Origin: Shewanella gelidimarina
GTDB lineage: Bacteria > Pseudomonadota > Gammaproteobacteria > Enterobacterales > Shewanellaceae
NCBI RefSeq assembly: GCF_023283945.1
Contig: NZ_JAKIKW010000004.1
Coordinates: 217,994 to 281,993, forward strand
Length of the DNA: 64,000 nt
Direction of reading: 5' to 3'
Shown here: one piece after another, positions 38,101-46,524 of the stretch
Layout: the number at the start of each line of letters is the position of its first letter
How positions within the stretch are numbered: position 1 is the stretch's first letter
Position numbers and translations under genes: made by a program
The notes under the pieces: generated by a model
The model's database searches: none
What the model saw: only the letters and a program-made list of their open reading frames with translations
Told to the model about the DNA's origin: nothing

Positions 38101-39442
38101 TGTCTGGTGTTTGCGAAACCGCAGGGATCACGGTATCAAAGGCTTCAACAAAGGTCTCACCTGTGGGTTTTGGCGAGCGACGACCCGAAGCATCGGCATC
38201 ACCGAGTGCCATTATTTCGAATGTGACCTGATTAACCCGGCCAGCATCATCGCTATGGTTTTCAATTGGATTAGTTAAGAAATGGAACTTAATGCCTTCT
38301 TGTTCAGCTTCATGAATTTCATAAGGCTCAGCTGGCATCTCATCGCGAGTACGACGATAGATTAAGGTCACATCGGCGCCATCACGTTTTGCCGTGCGAG
38401 CGCAATCGATGGCGGTATTACCGCCGCCAATAACCGCCACTTTCAGGCCTGTTTGGTAGGTCTTTTCAGTGCAATAATCTTTAAGGTAGTCAACGCCTAA
38501 ATAACAACCATCGAGTTCGATGCCAGGGTAGTTCATTGGCACGGCTTTTTGCGCACCAATGGCCAGACAGACAGCATCAAAATCGGCCAGTAAACCGTTT
38601 AAATGAATATCTCGACCCAGGCGAACATTCGTCTGAATATCCAGACCATTTTTGCATAGCAGATCAATCTCTTTATCAAGAATAGCTTTAGGTAAACGAT
38701 ACTCTGGAATACCGTATCTTAACCAACCGCCAGCTTGCGGCATAGACTCAAAGACCGTGACATCATGGCCATTATTCGACAAGTAATAGCCTGCTGAGAT
38801 CCCCGCCGGCCCACTGCCTATAATGGCGACCTTTTTGTCGGTGGCCGGCTTTTTAGGGGGAACGTAAGGGGCATCACCTTCAAGGTCCAGATCCGCAGCA
38901 TGACGTTTTAGCTGGCGAATAGCCACGGGTTCGTCAACCAGGCCTCGTCGACATTCTGTTTCGCAAAAAGCGGGGCAGACACGACCAATCGACAACGGAA
39001 GTGGCAGCGTTTGCTTAATCACTTTAACCGCTTCGCGGTGGTCGCCTTGTGCTATGTGGTGCAGGTAAGATTGTACATCGACCCCCGCAGGACAAGCGGT
39101 TTGGCATGGTGCTTCGCAGTCGGCAAAGTGGTCAGATAATATGGTGTGTAACGCGGCTTTACGCTGTTTACTGAGTGCGGCTGATTGAGTGATAACGTCA
39201 ATATATTGTGAGTCAATATCAGCGACTTTGGTTTCACAGGCGCGAACGGTGTTGAGCTTGCCATCTGCATTTTTAAGTTCAACATGGCAGAGATTACAGT
39301 GCTGCTTAGTGTTGGTGACCAATGAGCTTGCAGGGCTTTTACACAAATTGGGGATCGCGATATTAGCGTTAAGCGCTACATCGAGTAGGGTATCTTGTTG
39401 ATTGGCAGTAAGGGTGATGCCATCAATACGTATTTGTTTCAT
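35168..39442 (-). CDS. Fused GltD-like FAD oxidoreductase / formate dehydrogenase alpha-type molybdopterin enzyme
   Basis: A 1424-residue cytosolic multidomain redox protein. Order: 2Fe-2S ferredoxin domain (Cys34, 49, 52, 69); GltD-type Fe-S domain (HFADCEAPCQTACPAG, GRVCPAFCETECRRG); FAD and NAD(P) folds (VAIIGSGPAGISAGYYLS near 205, [17 protein letters not shown] near 340); further cluster cysteines (CLECACQ); two 4Fe-4S ferredoxin motifs (CISCGACVETC, CVQCGNCVQVC). From about 740 a molybdopterin oxidoreductase with its own cluster (CTYCGIGC...LCVKG) follows, and finally a dinucleotide-binding domain. The Mo ligand is Cys in ARLCHAST, encoded by a normal Cys codon, not selenocysteine. This layout couples formate (or a related substrate) oxidation to NAD(P). 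Substrate specificity is inferred. Confidence 0.85.
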   Translation of the reverse strand: MKQIRIDGITLTANQQDTLLDVALNANIAIPNLCKSPASSLVTNTKQHCNLCHVELKNADGKLNTVRACETKVADIDSQYIDVITQSAALSKQRKAALHTILSDHFADCEAPCQTACPAGVDVQSYLHHIAQGDHREAVKVIKQTLPLPLSIGRVCPAFCETECRRGLVDEPVAIRQLKRHAADLDLEGDAPYVPPKKPATDKKVAIIGSGPAGISAGYYLSNNGHDVTVFESMPQAGGWLRYGIPEYRLPKAILDKEIDLLCKNGLDIQTNVRLGRDIHLNGLLADFDAVCLAIGAQKAVPMNYPGIELDGCYLGVDYLKDYCTEKTYQTGLKVAVIGGGNTAIDCARTAKRDGADVTLIYRRTRDEMPAEPYEIHEAEQEGIKFHFLTNPIENHSDDAGRVNQVTFEIMALGDADASGRRSPKPTGETFVEAFDTVIPAVSQTPDMSFLDHPESKLATGEVALTRWNTFEGCEHTMSAGLSAGLDKLFVIGDSRTGPATAVAAVADGRKAADAIEKLLTQGLTCELDKQLFNSTKAAKTNQLATLGTDALYPDTEQQLRSKMPELAKLQRALNFSEVELGFAPDEAMKEAARCLECACQVNTDCKLRDYATEYKVKAAELDISKAQHFSVDTSAPFITFDANRCISCGACVETCKGASGHNAICFEKDHYHALPSSVDAAQRNAPRVGFSATMNDSDCVQCGNCVQVCPTGALVDSRDKTQGLTAELKQPLETVSTICTYCGIGCRVEMHVDKQKNQIRHINGDKNSPVNAGMLCVKGRFGFDFVNSDKRLTTPLIRKNGVLTPASWQEAITHIGNQFSKIKAVYGAKSIAGLSSAKATNEDNFLFQKLFRSVIGNNNIDHCARLCHASTVTALRESIGSGAMTNDIPSIKDSDLIFIIGSDTESAHPIIASHIKLAIKDHGARLIVADPKRVSIADKAQLYVAQKPGTDVMLLNAIMQQIIKNDWHDLDYIQQRVDGFSDLFDEVMSDDYSPENTAIITGVEADDIVEMARLIGTAKKTAIYYAMGITQHTSGHDNVTAISNLQLLCGNIGMKGAGINPLRGQSNVQGACDMGALPNYFSGYQKLDDPLVQMRFRKAWGKDDLPSEIGVSATEMMQGLTHGSLKALYVMGENPVLSDPDQKHVLAGLKASEFIVVQDIFLTETAELADVVLPAAAFAEKLGHFTNTERRVQQLLPAVTPPGEAKNDWEIIQLIAKQMGEDWHYQSERQIWHEITEVTPQYRGITWKMIDSETANGRQGLQWPCPAEGHPGTPILHSKQFTHGKGQMRPVQYRLPAEMPCAEYPLILSTGRLLEQFHTGTLTRKTPGLNELGKPRVMISVFDAEQLQIHNGDRLKLSTRRGEIEIDAFVTKRAQAGVIFLPFHFAESAANKLTINALDPVAKIPELKVCAVKVEKVMVVEPA

Positions 39443-39712
39443 CGCAAGGGCCTTTTAGTTATTGAGGTTCACAGCTTTCGACATTTTATTGAGACGCTAG
39501 GTCTCGATTGTCAAAGTGCGCGCTCTGAGTATGGACTCGACGATACTTGATGCTTTTGAGTATACCCTCGCACTTTTTTTACGCAGAAATTGGCGCTTAT
39601 TTTTCTGCTGTATTTGCTAGTGGATTCACAAAGGCTGATGGAAATGTGCACTGACTTGTGAGTGTGGGTTTGTAAGTGTGCGCTAGGTAGTGTTTGTATT
39701 GGTGGTGTCGTT

Positions 39713-39800
39713 GTTTGTCCATTCATAGCTTCTATGGGTGGACTTGCAGCGAGTCTCAGCTGTGTCTGCATATGCGTCTGCCGCAGGTCATTGGAAGCAC
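39713..39800 (+). repeat. Tail fragment of the dispersed repeat, just before copy 2
   Basis: GCAGCGAGTCTCAGC, TCTGCATATGCG and CGCAGGTCATTGGAA reproduce the 3' end of the element, preceded by a CCATTCATAG/CTATGGGTGG hairpin. No 5' part is present. 39443-39712 holds no recognised feature. Confidence 0.8.
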
Positions 39801-39807
39801 AAATGCA

Positions 39808-40320
39808 TCAAGCTGCGCTTGACCAAAGTCGTGGCGCTTCGCCCACACCAGAGTCAAGGGGCAAAGCGCTTGCGCCCCTTGACAATCCCTCAGCGCCCCA
39901 GACGAAGTTACATGCGTTAAGTACGGGCCTCATACTCCAATAAAAATCGCCTAACGGCTCAGATGGTACATCCATGTACCCCCGAGCCTGGCCCATCATC
40001 CTTGATGGTTCTACGGCATTTTTATCTACGCACTTCGGCAACTCCGATGGGGAATGGGTGTTATTCGTTAGCGAGGAGTACGTACTTAGATCTATGCTTT
40101 CAAATTTGAAAACTCAAATGCTAAACGATTGTGCTTTTCCAACCCAGTGCAGATGCAGATGCAGCTGAGGCCTTCGGTTTCAGGGATGAAACCGCGGAGC
40201 GGCCATGGACGGCGAAAAGCGAGCCTCAGTGGCGTCTGCACATGCGCCGACCGCTGGTCATTGGAACCGCCTTTGCCTGAAGGTAACGCACTTTTGTCCC
40301 AAAGTTTGTTAGCTGCGCAT
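39808..40320 (+). repeat. Dispersed hairpin-swap repeat, copy 2
   Basis: Same linkers as copy 1. The stems differ: GGCG/CGCC in the first slot, a 10-bp GTCAAGGGGC/GCCCCTTGAC hairpin at 39853-39883, the GGTACAT/ATGTACC hairpin shared with copy 1, the palindrome TTTCAAATTTGAAA at 40098-40111, and CGGTTTCA/TGAAACCG at 40175-40194. The copy ends in GTTTGTTAGCTGC. Confidence 0.88.
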
Positions 40321-40415
40321 TAGCCTTTTGAGCTAATGAAGCAGTGCTTGCTCAACGCAGTGGTGCTTCACCAATTATAATAAAGACTCGAACAAGAAGG
40401 CTGTTCTTGTCTTCC

Positions 40416-41417
40416 TTAGCGGGTCATCTTTTTCACAAATACCACCACGAATAACGCGATAGTGAAGCTGCCAGTAAAGGCTTCGAATGCGGCAATGGCT
40501 CTAGAAATACCAATTGGGGTAAAGTCGCCATAACCGAGTGTGGTAAAGGTCACTACCGAGTAATATATGCAGTTAAGAAAAATAATTAAGTTACTGTAAA
40601 AACTATTATTTAAATTAAACTGATGTATCTCGCCATCGAAGTTTAGACCTGTGAAAAAATACAGGATCGCGCTGAAAAGGATCAGCGCAAGTGAGAAGCC
40701 AATGACTCTCAATGGTGCTTCGCCATAGCCACAAAATAGGTCAATTGCTTTTGATAGAAAGCGTTTAAGGCAGTGTTTAGGCATTTGGTGGCGACGCATG
40801 GTGAGTTCTTTACGAATGTATTTGCCAGACATGGCGAACAGGCCTTCACGTTCAGCGGCTTTTCGTAGATCGCGGTAGATCTCTTCAGCTTGTTGAAAGT
40901 AGTCCAATGCTTGCTCTTTATGACCACTTTGCTCCGCCACACGAGCCAGCTGTTCTTGGCGTAATACTTTGCCTGCTTGCATGTTTTCTATCTTAGAACC
41001 AACCCATTTGATGCCGAGTAAATTACAGCCACTAAGATTAGCGCAATGCAGATTGGCTTCCCGCAGGTCTGCTTTCATCAAGCTGGCATTACTGAAGTTA
41101 ATGTTGAACAGGTGCCCACCGCTTAAATCGGCGCGATAGAGTTCGGCGTTACTAAGGTCATAGCCGATTTTTTGATGGTGACGTACCAAGTCGATTCCGG
41201 CGAGTTTAGCGTGGTTGAGACTGATCCCCCTGAGCTGACCACCGCGGTTTGCATACTGTTCAAGCTGTTGAATATCTTCAGGCCTATTCTTAATAAATTT
41301 AGGGTCATGCCAATAGCATAACCCCGACTCTCCGGCAGGTTCATGGCAAATATGGGTGTTGTCTTCATGATAGCGACATGTCAGACCTTGTTCATGTGAT
41401 GGCTGGTTCAATGGCAT
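40416..41417 (-). CDS. Pentapeptide-repeat protein fused to a two-helix K+ channel
   Basis: A 333-residue inner-membrane protein. The N-terminal region has a Cys/His cluster (CRYHEDNTHICHEP, CYWHDP), then pentapeptide repeats at about 75-145 (LSNAELYRADLSGG, NASLMKADLREANLHCANL). A helical linker precedes two membrane helices flanking a pore loop with selectivity filter TTLGYGDFTP. Length and order match bacterial Ion_trans_2 channels with a cytosolic pentapeptide domain. The ATG at 41417 is preferred to an upstream TTG at 41483. Ligand or gating signal unknown. Confidence 0.85.
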   Translation of the reverse strand: MPLNQPSHEQGLTCRYHEDNTHICHEPAGESGLCYWHDPKFIKNRPEDIQQLEQYANRGGQLRGISLNHAKLAGIDLVRHHQKIGYDLSNAELYRADLSGGHLFNINFSNASLMKADLREANLHCANLSGCNLLGIKWVGSKIENMQAGKVLRQEQLARVAEQSGHKEQALDYFQQAEEIYRDLRKAAEREGLFAMSGKYIRKELTMRRHQMPKHCLKRFLSKAIDLFCGYGEAPLRVIGFSLALILFSAILYFFTGLNFDGEIHQFNLNNSFYSNLIIFLNCIYYSVVTFTTLGYGDFTPIGISRAIAAFEAFTGSFTIALFVVVFVKKMTR

Positions 41418-41734
41418 AATCGCTTCAATATTTAACGGTATTTTTATTATAGTAATGGAGTGGTTGGTTTGCAGATTTTGCAAATGAATTCACCATTTTC
41501 TCATTTTGCGCGTTGTCGTTAAATGGCAGAATAGAGGGCTGAAAGTGGCTTTATGTCACCTAAGTTTAAAATGTTGAATAAAATTGCGGTTTTGATTGCT
41601 TTTGCAGCTAGGTTTCAACCCATGCATGGGTTAAAATAGCGGGCTGTGTATCTATTGATAATTGAGACGATAGACGCGGACTGTTTCTGCTGTTATCTGT
41701 CGTCAGTAAAATTAATTAAAAAGTTGATTAAATC
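41418..41734. other. Divergent region upstream of prfB
   Basis: 317 bp with no gene. CCCATGCATGGG at about 41620-41631 is a perfect 12-bp palindrome of unknown role. The prfB promoter must lie here. Confidence 0.45.
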
Positions 41735-42833
41735 ATGTTTGAAGTAAATCCAGTTAAATTCAAAATCAAGGAGCTCGCTGACCGTACCGACCTTCTTCGG
41801 GGGTATCTTTGACTACGATGCCAAGAGTGAGCGTCTAGAAGAAGTTAACCGAGAACTTGAGAACGCCGAAGTTTGGAATGATCCTGATAATGCTCAGGCG
41901 CTAGGTAAAGAACGTGCAGCACTTGAAGCGATCGTTAAAACTATCGACGACATGGATAGCGGTCTAGAAGATATTCAAGGATTGCTAGAACTTGCCATTG
42001 AAGAGGACGATGAAGACACCTTCAATGATGCAAGCACAGAATTAGATGATCTTGAGAAACGGTTAGAGGAACTCGAATTCCGCCGCATGTTCTCAGGTCC
42101 ACATGATATATCAAATAGTTACTTAGATATTCAGTCAGGTTCCGGCGGAACAGAAGCGCAAGATTGGGCCAATATGGTACTGCGTATGTTCTTGCGTTGG
42201 GGCGATGCTCACGACTATAAGCCTGAGCTGATTGAAGTCACCGATGGTGATGTCGCCGGTATTAAAGGCGCCACTATTAAGTTTACCGGTGAGTATGCTT
42301 TTGGTTCACTGCGTACCGAGACTGGCGTACACCGTTTAGTGCGTAAGTCACCATTTGATTCATCAGGTAAACGTCACACCTCTTTCTGTTCGGTATTTGT
42401 TTACCCAGAATTAGACGATTCGATTGAGATTGATATTAATCCTTCGGATCTCAGAATTGACACCTACCGCGCCTCAGGTGCGGGTGGCCAGCACGTGAAC
42501 AAGACCGAATCTGCGATTCGTATTACGCATGTGCCAACCAATACGGTGGTGCAGTGTCAGAATGACCGTTCGCAGCATAAGAACCGTGACGCTGCGATGA
42601 AACAGTTAAAAGCGAAATTGTATGAGCTAGAAATGCTTAGACAAAACGCCGATAAGCAAGCCGCCGAAGATGCCAAATCAGATATTGGTTGGGGCAGTCA
42701 GATCCGTTCATACGTGCTCGATGATGCACGTATTAAAGATCTACGTACCGGCGTTGAAAACCGAAATACCCAGAGCGTTTTAGATGGCGATCTGGACAAG
42801 TTTATTGAAGCTAGCCTTAAATCTGGCCTTTAA
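41735..42833 (+). CDS. prfB: Peptide chain release factor 2, expressed by programmed +1 frameshift
   Basis: Recognises UGA and UAA stop codons and triggers peptide release. The reading frame starts at 41735, reaches an in-frame TGA at codon 26 (41810-41812) and continues in the +1 frame from GAC at 41811, giving 365 residues, the normal RF2 length. The frameshift site has the standard form GGGGGTAT, then CTT TGA C, with the G-run acting as an internal Shine-Dalgarno. The GGQ motif ([14 protein letters not shown]) and stop-recognition domain are intact. The lysS gene follows after 12 bp, the usual prfB-lysS operon. Confidence 0.97.
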
Positions 42834-42845
42834 CGAGAGAAGAAG

Positions 42846-44348
42846 ATGACTGAACAAACCCAAGACGAGAACAAGTTAATTGCGGAACGCCGTGCCAAGT
42901 TAGATCACATTCGCGCGAACTGCCCAGCAAACGGTCACCCGAACAACTTCGATCGAAAACACAAGGCTGCCGATATTCAAACTGAATACGGTCACTTCAC
43001 TAAAGAAGAGCTTGAAGGCATGGACATCCAGCGTTCAATCGCCGGCCGTGTTATGGCTAAGCGTGGCCCGTTCTTGGTGATCCAAGACGTGTCTGGCCGC
43101 ATCCAAGCCTATGCAGGTAAAGATGTTCAAAAAGATCTTAAAGCGACTTTCCAAGGTTTAGACATTGGTGACATTATCGGTGTGACCGGTAAGCTACACC
43201 TGTCAGGTAAAGGCGATCTTTACGTGAACATGGAACAGTACCAGTTGCTGACTAAAGCACTGCGTCCATTGCCTGAAAAGTTTCACGGATTGTCAGATCA
43301 AGAAACACGTTACCGCCAACGCTACGTTGACTTAATCGTTAATGAAGAGTCGCGTAATGCTTTCATTATGCGTTCTAAAGTGGTTGCATCTATCCGTAAC
43401 TTTATGATTAAAAAAGAGTTCATGGAAGTCGAAACACCAATGATGCACAGCATTCCTGGTGGCGCTACCGCACGTCCATTTGAGACGCACCATAATGCAC
43501 TTGATATGGCGATGTACCTGCGTATCGCACCTGAGCTATATCTTAAGCGCTTAGTGGTTGGTGGTTTTGAACGTGTGTTTGAAGTTAACCGTAACTTCCG
43601 TAACGAAGGTTTGTCTCCGCGCCATAACCCAGAATTCACTATGATGGAATTCTATATGGCCTACGCAGATTTTAACGATCTGATGGATCTTACCGAAGAG
43701 ATGCTAAGTTCAATTGCGACTGAACTTTGTGGTTCAACGCAGCTTCCATATGGCGAGCACACTGTTGACTTTGGTGGCCCTTACGCGCGTTTAAGCATGT
43801 TAGATGCGATTAAGAAGTACAACCCAGACAACGAAACGATTCAGTCTATGACTTACGATGAAGTTAAAGACGTTGAGTTTATGCGTAACCTGGCTAAGAG
43901 CCTTGGTATGACAATCGAGAAGTTCTGGACTTGTGGTCAGCTGCTTGAAGAAATATTTGGTGAAACGGCTGAAACACAGCTAATGCAGCCTACGTTCATT
44001 ACTGGCTACCCAGCAGATATCTCTCCACTGGCACGTCGTAACGATGATAACCATTTTATCACTGACCGTTTCGAGTTCTTTATCGGCGGCCGTGAAGTGG
44101 CTAATGGTTTCTCTGAGCTTAACGATGCAGAAGATCAAGATAGCCGCTTTAAGGCGCAAGTTGACGCGAAAGATGCGGGTGATGATGAAGCGATGTTCTA
44201 CGACGCTGATTATATCCGCGCACTAGAGCACGGTTTACCGCCAACTGCAGGTCAAGGTATTGGTATCGATCGTTTGGTTATGCTGTTTACCAACACGCAT
44301 ACCATTCGTGACGTGATCCTATTCCCAGCGATGCGCCCAGAAGCATAA
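42846..44348 (+). CDS. lysS: Lysyl-tRNA synthetase, class II
   Basis: Charges tRNA-Lys with lysine. The 500 residues comprise an N-terminal OB-fold anticodon-binding domain ([20 protein letters not shown]) and a class II catalytic core with motif 1 ([21 protein letters not shown]), motif 2 ([20 protein letters not shown]) and motif 3 ([13 protein letters not shown]). It follows prfB by 12 bp in the conserved operon and ends with a strong terminator. Confidence 0.97.
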   Translation: MTEQTQDENKLIAERRAKLDHIRANCPANGHPNNFDRKHKAADIQTEYGHFTKEELEGMDIQRSIAGRVMAKRGPFLVIQDVSGRIQAYAGKDVQKDLKATFQGLDIGDIIGVTGKLHLSGKGDLYVNMEQYQLLTKALRPLPEKFHGLSDQETRYRQRYVDLIVNEESRNAFIMRSKVVASIRNFMIKKEFMEVETPMMHSIPGGATARPFETHHNALDMAMYLRIAPELYLKRLVVGGFERVFEVNRNFRNEGLSPRHNPEFTMMEFYMAYADFNDLMDLTEEMLSSIATELCGSTQLPYGEHTVDFGGPYARLSMLDAIKKYNPDNETIQSMTYDEVKDVEFMRNLAKSLGMTIEKFWTCGQLLEEIFGETAETQLMQPTFITGYPADISPLARRNDDNHFITDRFEFFIGGREVANGFSELNDAEDQDSRFKAQVDAKDAGDDEAMFYDADYIRALEHGLPPTAGQGIGIDRLVMLFTNTHTIRDVILFPAMRPEA

Positions 44349-44386
44349 ATGCTAGCGGAAACCTTTTTGCTTGATTGAGCAAAATA

Positions 44387-44413
44387 AAAAACCAGCCTAA
44401 TGGCTGGTTTTTT
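44387..44413 (+). terminator. Terminator of prfB-lysS
   Basis: AAAACCAGCC and GGCTGGTTTT pair around TAAT, followed by Ts. Confidence 0.92.
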
Positions 44414-44666
44414 TATGTCTGATTGATAATGAGTTCTACGTTGAGAGACTCATTTGACTGTGATTATTGACTCTGCAGTGCTTGTTTATGTCAGTGAATA
44501 ATATTGAGTGACGACAATATCAATCACTTGACCTAAAGCTAAATTAGCCTTTTAGACTATTGTTTTGCGGATGTGTAGTGGTTTATTCTTATTTTGTACC
44601 GTGTTATTCGACGCGATGAAATTGACTAGGCTAGATGTTTGCAGTTGGTCTTAATTAAGGATGATT

Positions 44667-44834
44667 ATGAAAACTAAAATACTCGCATTACTGACAACAT
44701 TATCTCTAGGTCTGGGACTTGTTGCAGCGGTGAATGCCAATCCAATGCAAGATGAGCAACGCTACTGTGCAGCGAACCCAGTCGATTGTTACTGCGAGTA
44801 TCGCGGTGGCGCTAAGGTCTGCTTTATTAAGTAA
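44667..44834 (+). CDS. Small secreted cysteine-containing peptide
   Basis: A 55-residue product. The signal peptide runs to about residue 25 (MKTKILALLTTLSLGLGLVA, then AVNANP). It leaves a roughly 30-residue mature peptide with four cysteines (33, 41, 43, 52) able to form two disulfides. AAGGA lies 6 bases before the ATG at 44667; an ATG at 44661 is too close to the ribosome site. Its own terminator follows at 44857. I do not recognise a family. Separate promoter, signal peptide and terminator support a real gene. Confidence 0.68.
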   Translation: MKTKILALLTTLSLGLGLVAAVNANPMQDEQRYCAANPVDCYCEYRGGAKVCFIK

Positions 44835-44856
44835 TTTATAGCGTTATTCAACCAAT

Positions 44857-44883
44857 AAAAAACCAGCCACTAGGCTGGTTTTT
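44857..44883 (+). terminator. Terminator of the small peptide gene
   Basis: AAAACCAGCC and GGCTGGTTTT pair around ACTA, with T-rich flank. The arms are almost the same as in the lysS terminator 470 bp upstream. Confidence 0.88.
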
Positions 44884-44919
44884 ATTTAAAGGCTTTATTT
44901 AAAGTCTTCGCCACTGATG

Positions 44920-45996
44920 TTAAAGCTTAGCGCCTTCAGTTGTGTCTGCTGTTTGAGTCTTGATTGCAGGCGTAAAGAATGGCGGTTTGCTGGTGAGGCT
45001 TTTGGCTGTCTTTGCTGCATAACGGGTTATTTTTTTATGAATAGGCTTTTGGGCAAGCGTGTCTAATACTGCTTTATAGCGGCCATTTTTACTATTGCTG
45101 AGTACTTTGCACAGCCAAGCGAGTGAATCGGCAAAATGACCATCTTGGGTGCCTTGGTTATCCCAAATGTATTGCGCGATATGATCGAGCGAAGCCTGAT
45201 CAGTTAACGGTAACTTGATAGCTTCTCTTGCAGCAGCGCGAATTTGAGTGACATCGTTGCTGACAAGGCGAGATAACAGGTCGCGATACTCTGCGGAAAC
45301 AGCTGAAATATCGGCATCAGTCTGCTTAGATTTAAGGTCAACAATCCAATGTGTTTCTTCGTATCGAAGCTCCATTGAGCCAAAGTTAATATAGGATAAA
45401 CGCAAGTTTTGAAACGTTTGGCGGCCAATAAAAGGGCGGCTGTAACTGCGAATGTACTGGCCTACGCCATCGGGTTGGCCAAGCAACGACAGCACCAGCT
45501 CTAGGCTATCGCCAGTTCTTACTCTTTCAAAACTATCAGCAGTGGCACGAATATGTTTGGGATTACTGGGGGCGACTTGTGCTATATATTCAGCGGCAAC
45601 AAATTGCGGCACCTCAGTATTATTAAGGGCTTTTATGGCACCTTTAAAATAGCGTTTTATCTTGTTTGATTGGGCTAATTTGAGTTGCTGGCTGAGTAAC
45701 TGTTGATATCGACCATTTTTACTTTCCCCGATAGCTTTGGCTAACCATGAGATAGTGTCGTCAAATTCTTTATCTTCTTTATCACCATCGTGATTCATAG
45801 ACCAAATCGTATATGCCGCTAAGTCCCACAGTTGAATGTTATCGGGTAAATCATGGTGTAGTGATTTTGCCCCTAATTTCACGTTTTGTAAGTTCTGACT
45901 GGTGAGCAAGTTCGCGTAGACAGATTCTTTGCTGTCAAAGCCAGCATCAGCCATAAAAGAGCACAGAGTTAAAAAGATAACGAGGAGTTTTTTCAT
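44920..45996 (-). CDS. Exported protein with duplicated domain around a BamE-like core, unknown
   Basis: A 358-residue protein with a signal peptide ending ADA at about 18. Two halves are clearly related: SWLAKAIGESKNGRYQQLL...KIKRYFKGAIKAL (about 83-130) and AWLCKVLSNSKNGRYKAVL...KKITRYAAKTAKSL (about 292-340), each preceded by an IW..G..D motif. Between them, VRTGDSLELVLSLLGQPDG resembles the BamE/SmpA fold start. HEAT-like helical repeats are a plausible fold. I cannot name a function. Confidence 0.65.
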   Translation of the reverse strand: MKKLLVIFLTLCSFMADAGFDSKESVYANLLTSQNLQNVKLGAKSLHHDLPDNIQLWDLAAYTIWSMNHDGDKEDKEFDDTISWLAKAIGESKNGRYQQLLSQQLKLAQSNKIKRYFKGAIKALNNTEVPQFVAAEYIAQVAPSNPKHIRATADSFERVRTGDSLELVLSLLGQPDGVGQYIRSYSRPFIGRQTFQNLRLSYINFGSMELRYEETHWIVDLKSKQTDADISAVSAEYRDLLSRLVSNDVTQIRAAAREAIKLPLTDQASLDHIAQYIWDNQGTQDGHFADSLAWLCKVLSNSKNGRYKAVLDTLAQKPIHKKITRYAAKTAKSLTSKPPFFTPAIKTQTADTTEGAKL

Positions 45997-46524
45997 ATTG
46001 TTGAAGATCCATTTTTCGGCATCTTAAGTTGATGATGCCCCAAAGCTGTCCATAGTGAGCGTATAATGACCGATTATTAGGCTGACTTCAATTGATCCAT
46101 ATTGATGTGGATGAAACCTACCGCTTGCCCAGCTTAGCGGTACTTTTATGTGGGACGTCATTGAGCTTGAGTCATAAATGGTTAAGCTTATTCGCTCTGT
46201 AGCTGCTTGAGCACTAGAAGCATCCTTGTTGGTTACTTAACCTCATAACAAGACAGAATTGAAGGCGGTGATGAAAAGCATATTCGTTATATTTAGATGA
46301 AATTATTAGCAAGGTGGCAACGGTAAATTATACTCTTATGACAAGTTAATAAGCTTTCGTTTGTTTGTGGTTTAGGCATCTTTAGGCGAAATTTCATATT
46401 AATGTTAAATAAGTAATTTTTGGACTATAAATGTTTGCTCTTACAGGATATTGTGGAAAGTTATACAGTGATGGCTATCGTTTTAGTCAGTTGGTTCGTT
46501 CGCATTAATTGGATGGAGTGTTGA
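45997..46524. other. Intergenic region, nothing recognised
   Basis: 528 bp of A+T-rich sequence between divergent genes. No gene or repeat was recognised. GGAG at 46515 is the ribosome site of the next gene. Confidence 0.5.
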
